Assembly (NCBI RefSeq): GCF_900637185.1
Contig: NZ_LR134352.1
Span: 1,426,001 to 1,490,000 of the forward strand
DNA: 64,000 nt
Direction: 5' to 3'
Source: Nocardia asteroides
GTDB lineage: Bacteria; Actinomycetota; Actinomycetes; Mycobacteriales; Mycobacteriaceae
This document shows, one piece after another, positions 60,098 to 64,000 of the stretch; position 1 is the first letter of the stretch; each line of letters opens with the position of its first letter. Under the pieces are notes generated by a model that made no database searches, was not told the DNA's origin, and saw only the letters and a list, made by a program, of their open reading frames with translations. The translations under genes and the position numbers were made by a program.

Positions 60098-62101
60098 ATG
60101 TATGCCGTGAGCGCAGTATCTGTTTCGGAGTCCGGCGTGCGTCCTGTTCTGGCCGATGCGGCCGAAGTCGCACGTCGTGCGCTCGTCGAGCTGGAGCCGG
60201 AGGGCGTCGGCGAGCATCTGGGGGTGACCGCCGAGGACGAGACGGCGGCCACCCACCGGTTCGCGACGACCCTGGCCGGTTATCGCGGCTGGCAGTGGGC
60301 TGTGGTCGTGGCCGCGCCGCCGGAGGCGGAATACGCCACGGTCAGCGAGTCGGCGCTGCTGCCGGGGCCGGATGCCCTGATCGCCCCCGACTTCATCCCG
60401 TGGGAGCAGCGGGTGCGTCCCGGCGACCTCGGGCCCGGCGACCTGCTGGCCCCGCCCGCCGACGATCCCCGCCTCGTCCCCGGCTACGTGGCCACCGGCG
60501 ACCCGGTCGTCGACGAGGTGGCCCGCGAGGTCGGCCTCGGCCGCACCCAGGTGCTCAGCCTGGAGGGCCGCGTCGAAGCGGCCCAGCGCTGGTATACCGA
60601 GTTCGGCCCCGACACCGAGATGGCCAAGGCGGCCCCCTCCACCTGCGGCCTCTGCGGCTTCTACCTGCCCCTGGCCGGCGCCCTGCGCGAATCCTTCGGC
60701 GTCTGCGGCAACGCGATGGGCGCCGACGGCCACGTCGTCCACATCGAATACGGCTGCGGTGCCCACTCCGACGTCGTCGCCCCCAGCGGCAACGGTTCCC
60801 CCCGCTACGAAGCGTTCGACGACCACGCGGTGGACATCGTGGAGGTCGTCCGCGTCAATGGTGCTGCCGAAGGCGCTGACGCCGCTGCTGCCGACGCAGA
60901 CAATGCCCAGGCTGCCACCGTCGTCTCGGCCGAGTCGACCGCCACCGAGCCTGTCCTCGACCAGGAAACCGCCGAGGCCGAGGCCGCCGACGCGGCCGCC
61001 GCCGACCGCGCCGCCCTGGCCGAAGGTGCCACCCCGGAATCGGCCGACGAAGTCGTAGCCGCCGAGCAGGCCCCGGAATCCGAATCGCTGTCCGCCACCG
61101 ACCGGACCGAAGCAGCGGCCGACCAGTCCACTACGACGGCCTCCAGCTCGTCGGCAGAAACTGCTGCCGACGAGAACAACGCAGCCAACCTTGCCGCTGC
61201 GGCTGACGCCGCTGCCGCTGCCGCTGCGGCTGACGCCGCTGCCGCTGACGCTGCGGCTGGCGATGCTGCGGCTGGCGATGCACCGACCGCTGGCGCTGCG
61301 GCCACCTCCGGCGCTGACACGACGCCCACCACCGCTCCCGCCGCTGCGGGCGTCGATGCTGCGGGCACCGCCGCACCGGCTGCCGAATCCGCGTCCGCCG
61401 GTCCTGCAGGCGCCGAGGGCGGGGATGCTCGCTCGAGCGTCGAGCCCGTGGTGGCGGAAGCAGCCGCTTCGGCGGCCTCTGCGCCGGCCACGGCCGCTGC
61501 CGGAGAAGACCAGGTCGGCGAATCGCTTTCGGCCGCAGAGGTCGCGGCGAGCGTCGCCATCGAGGTCGAGGTCCCCCCGGCTTCGGGCCCGGCGACAGAG
61601 GCGCCTGCTGAGCTGTTCGCGACTGACACGGCGGCCGAACAATCTGCCGAGCCGACGGTGACTGACGCGGCGGCCGAAAGTCCTGCCGAGCTGACGACGG
61701 CCGACGCCGCGGACGAGGTTCCCGCTGAGCCGATCGCGGCCGACACGGCGACCGAGGTTTCCGCCGAGCCGATCGCGGTGGACACGGCGACCGAGACTTC
61801 CGAGCCGACGGCGAACGTCGGGATCCAGGCTGTTGGTGAGTCTGTCTCGGCGGAGAAGCCTGCGGCAGACGACGTCGCCCAGCCCGGTGGCGAATCGGTG
61901 GCGCAGGAAGCCGCCGACGCGGCGGGTTCGCTGGCCGCCGCGGCCGCCGGTGACGACCAGCCGGTCGACGAAACCGATTCGGCCGCTGACGGGGTGGCGA
62001 GTATCGCCGCTGCCGCGGAGGTCGATGTGCCGCCGGCTTCGGGGCCCGCGGGCGCCGAGGGCGAGCCGGTGGACGAGCACGGATCGTCGGTGGCGCGCTG
62101 A
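60098..62101 (+). CDS. DUF3027-family protein with long Ala/Glu-rich repetitive tail
   Basis: A 667-residue protein. The first 250 or so residues are the mycobacteriales DUF3027 domain: RPVLADAAEVARRALVELE, GWQWAVVVAAPPEAEYATVSE, WEQRVRPGDLGPGDL, and a Cys-rich segment STCGLCGFYLP ... FGVCGNAMGADG ... YGCGAHSDV that may bind zinc. The remaining 400 residues are disordered, rich in Ala, Glu, Thr and Asp, with loose repeats (PPASGPA, ADTATEVSAEPIA). Relatives I remember are about 260 residues, so the tail is an extension. The start may be ATG 60098 or GTG 60107; neither has a ribosome binding site. Function unknown. Its stop overlaps the probable start of the next gene. Confidence 0.8.
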   Translation: MYAVSAVSVSESGVRPVLADAAEVARRALVELEPEGVGEHLGVTAEDETAATHRFATTLAGYRGWQWAVVVAAPPEAEYATVSESALLPGPDALIAPDFIPWEQRVRPGDLGPGDLLAPPADDPRLVPGYVATGDPVVDEVAREVGLGRTQVLSLEGRVEAAQRWYTEFGPDTEMAKAAPSTCGLCGFYLPLAGALRESFGVCGNAMGADGHVVHIEYGCGAHSDVVAPSGNGSPRYEAFDDHAVDIVEVVRVNGAAEGADAAAADADNAQAATVVSAESTATEPVLDQETAEAEAADAAAADRAALAEGATPESADEVVAAEQAPESESLSATDRTEAAADQSTTTASSSSAETAADENNAANLAAAADAAAAAAAADAAAADAAAGDAAAGDAPTAGAAATSGADTTPTTAPAAAGVDAAGTAAPAAESASAGPAGAEGGDARSSVEPVVAEAAASAASAPATAAAGEDQVGESLSAAEVAASVAIEVEVPPASGPATEAPAELFATDTAAEQSAEPTVTDAAAESPAELTTADAADEVPAEPIAADTATEVSAEPIAVDTATETSEPTANVGIQAVGESVSAEKPAADDVAQPGGESVAQEAADAAGSLAAAAAGDDQPVDETDSAADGVASIAAAAEVDVPPASGPAGAEGEPVDEHGSSVAR

Positions 62102-64000
62102 ACGGTTCGGCGGATCCCTTCGGTACCGCGGAGCTGCGTGCCGGAGTGCTTGCCGCCTGGCGTGATTCGCCGACGCGGCTGCGCGAGGACAGTGCCACCG
62201 AGGCGGATCTGGTGGCCGCGGGCTACCGGGATCGGGTGCTCACCGAGCTCGCGCAGAACGCGGCCGATGCCGCGGCCAAGGCGGGGGTGGCCGGTGAGCT
62301 CGCGGTGCGGGTGCTCGACGGGCGCCTGCATGTCGCCAATACCGGTGCGCCGCTCGACGTTTCCGGCGTGCACGCGCTCACCGCGCTGCGCGCCTCCGGT
62401 AAGTCCGCGGCCGATCAGGTGGGCCGGTTCGGTGTGGGTTTCACGGCGGTGCGGTCGGTCGGCGACGAGATCGAGGTCCGCTCCACGACCGGCTCGATCC
62501 GCTTCTCTCGCGTCGCGACACTGAACGCGCTGCACGACAACGGCATCGAGATCCCGGACGATCTCGCGGCCATCGCCCCGCCGGTCCTGCGCCTGGCCTG
62601 GCCGGTCCCGACGACCCCGGTCACCGGTTACGACACCGAGATCGTCGTGCACCTGCGCGACGAGATCGACTCCGCCGCCCTGCTCGACGCCCTGCGCGCC
62701 GAAGCAGCCGATCTCCTCCTGGAACTGCCCGCCCTGCACCGGATTCGCGTCAACGGCGACGAATTCACCAGCACGGAGAAGGATTCCGGCCGGGACGGCT
62801 TGACCGAACTGTCGATCACCGGCCCGGACGGAATCACACAGCGCTGGTGGCAGTACCGCACCACCCGCGCCCGCTGGCTGCTCCCACTACGCGCGGGCCG
62901 CCCCGTCGCCACCGCCCCGGACGTGCTGCGCGCCCCCACCCGTTCCGACGAGGAACTGTCGCTGCCCGCCGTCCTGGTAGCCGACATCCCCATGCAGCCC
63001 GACCGCCGCCGCCTCCTCCCCGGCGCCCGCCTGACCGAATTGGCCACCGGCTACGCCGATTTCGCCCGCGCCCTCCCGCCTGCCGACCGCCTCGTGCTCG
63101 TCCCGACCCCCGGCTTCGCCCGCAGCGAGGCCGACGGTCTCCTGCGCGAAGCCGTCCTGGCGGACCTCCGCGCCAACGCCTGGCTCCCCGTCTGCTTCAC
63201 GACCGTCGAGGACGCGGCCGAGCTGCCCGCACTCCACTCGGTCGGCGACAGTCTCCGAACCACCGATCCCACAGCTGCTTTCACCCTGGCCGCGCCGCAG
63301 TCGACCGTGACTGCCGCCGAAGAAGCCCCGGCTGAGTTCGACTGGTCCACCACTGATGTTCCGGGATCAACCGGATCACAGGACGCGGACTCGATCACCC
63401 GACCCGCCCCGTGCGCGATCCCCACCCGCGCCCACGTCTTCCCCGATCTCACCCCCGAATTGGCGACCATGCTCGCCGACATCACCGGCCCCCTGGTGAT
63501 CCCGGAACTCTCCGACCGCGCCGCCCAGGAAAAGCTCTCGGTGCTGGACGTGCACCGCCTCGGTCCCGCCGCGCTCGCGGACCTGTCGAGCGGTCTCGAT
63601 CGCGAACCACACTGGTGGCAGCGGTTCTACGCCACCCTGGAACCGTTCGTCACCGACACCCTCACCGCCGAGGAACTCGGCGCGCTGGCGGTCCCGCTGG
63701 CCGACGGACGACTCGTCACCGGCCCGCGCACCGTCGTCCTGGACGACCAGCTCACCGTGGCCGTTCCGGTCCACTGGGCTCGCCTGGTCCACCCGGACGC
63801 CACCCATGCCCTGCTGGCCCGCCTCGGCGCCCGCAGCGCCACCGCCGAGGACCTGCTGTCCGACCCGGGCCTGCACGATCTGCTCGAGCACGACCCGGCC
63901 GACCCCGACACCGTCGAGGCGGTGCTGCGATTGGCCCCGTTCGCCACGGCGGAACTGCTCCCGGCCTGGCTCGGCCTGCTCGAACTCCCCGACGACACCG
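62098..64000 (+). CDS. GHKL-type (sacsin N-terminal ATPase-like) protein, 3' end outside window
   Basis: A frame of about 630 codons that stays open to the window's end. The N-terminal 150 residues form a GHKL/Hsp90-type ATPase domain: DRVLTELAQNAADAA (N box), DGRLHVANTGAPLD (G1-type) and GRFGVGFTAVRSVGDEIEV (G2 box), as in sacsin-like actinobacterial proteins. What follows (LPAVLVADIPMQPDRRRLLPGA; VFPDLTPELATMLADI) is conserved in this group but without known function. No ATG lies near the start. The likely initiation codon is CTG 62098, overlapping the DUF3027 stop as CTGA, or a GTG at 62146, which would cut the first conserved helix. Confidence 0.75.
   Translation, partial: MNGSADPFGTAELRAGVLAAWRDSPTRLREDSATEADLVAAGYRDRVLTELAQNAADAAAKAGVAGELAVRVLDGRLHVANTGAPLDVSGVHALTALRASGKSAADQVGRFGVGFTAVRSVGDEIEVRSTTGSIRFSRVATLNALHDNGIEIPDDLAAIAPPVLRLAWPVPTTPVTGYDTEIVVHLRDEIDSAALLDALRAEAADLLLELPALHRIRVNGDEFTSTEKDSGRDGLTELSITGPDGITQRWWQYRTTRARWLLPLRAGRPVATAPDVLRAPTRSDEELSLPAVLVADIPMQPDRRRLLPGARLTELATGYADFARALPPADRLVLVPTPGFARSEADGLLREAVLADLRANAWLPVCFTTVEDAAELPALHSVGDSLRTTDPTAAFTLAAPQSTVTAAEEAPAEFDWSTTDVPGSTGSQDADSITRPAPCAIPTRAHVFPDLTPELATMLADITGPLVIPELSDRAAQEKLSVLDVHRLGPAALADLSSGLDREPHWWQRFYATLEPFVTDTLTAEELGALAVPLADGRLVTGPRTVVLDDQLTVAVPVHWARLVHPDATHALLARLGARSATAEDLLSDPGLHDLLEHDPADPDTVEAVLRLAPFATAELLPAWLGLLELPDDT

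Noticed and set aside
60850-62101. The repetitive part of the DUF3027 gene as a CRISPR array or satellite
   Set aside because: Repeats are loose, coding and in frame, without constant spacer lengths.

Overview
The window is high-GC actinobacterial DNA and looks like a chromosomal segment of Nocardia or a close relative. The reasons are a salicylate/phenyloxazoline siderophore start module of the mycobactin-nocobactin type with IdeR-like iron boxes, a resuscitation-promoting factor, a cold-shock protein with the mycobacterial-type C-terminal extension, an XPB-type helicase, frequent GTG/TTG starts, and gene order in the right third (dapC ... xpb, WYL-tailed protein, small ORF, rpfA, cspB, DUF2771, MFS, DUF3027) that matches, as far as I remember it, the Mycobacterium tuberculosis Rv0858c-Rv0877 region. 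No integrase, transposase or CRISPR array is present. The first gene (TIR-TM-WD40) and the last gene (GHKL/sacsin-type ATPase) run off the window.

Layout. 1-4.9 kb: truncated TIR-WD40 gene, tRNA-Lys, a gene-poor stretch, an orphan butyrolactone-receptor-like regulator, and a tRNA-Glu/Asp/Phe cluster. 5-11.8 kb: a leftward unit of a TetR repressor, a fused biotin-dependent acyl-CoA carboxylase, an acyl-CoA dehydrogenase, a quinone-oxidoreductase-like enzyme and a second TetR. A perfect palindrome at the first repressor's start recurs in shorter form before the dehydrogenase. A second identical tRNA-Asp closes this block. 12-14.7 kb: three genes that look like a type VII secretion substrate locus. 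14.9-20.8 kb: a helical protein of unknown role, a GAP-family membrane protein, polyprenol-phosphate mannose synthase, small membrane proteins, a copper chaperone and a Tat-type DyP peroxidase. 20.8-24.7 kb: a phospholipid acyltransferase pair (HAD-PlsC fusion and PlsB).

24.8-31.6 kb: siderophore initiation. Salicylate synthase, salicylate-AMP ligase and an ArCP-Cy-A-PCP synthetase together make salicylate, activate it, load it and form a hydroxyphenyl-oxazoline (or thiazoline) starter. Iron boxes lie before all three genes. 31.6-37.5 kb: an SDR, an AhpD-like protein behind an ECF41-type promoter, an NmrA-like protein, DAHP synthase behind an aromatic leader peptide with alternative hairpins, a SnoaL-like/XRE divergent pair, a LysE exporter and an Rpn-family remnant with its middle deleted. 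37.6-43.7 kb: HrpB helicase, a triplicated convergent gene junction, methyltransferase, NYN nuclease-like protein, GNAT, an ECF41 sigma factor and a tiny repeat-tailed protein.

43.9-64 kb: the conserved mycobacterial-type backbone. This holds DapC, a TRIC channel, LysE, XPB, secreted M1 peptidase, lipoproteins, RpfA (with a CRP box and a long structured leader), CspB-like protein, DUF2771, MFS, glutaminyl cyclase, a DUF3027 protein with a very long alanine-rich tail, and the start of a GHKL ATPase.

Most regulatory observations (leader-peptide attenuator, ECF41 promoter, TetR palindromes, IdeR and CRP boxes, rpfA leader) are read directly from sequence; their functions are inferred.
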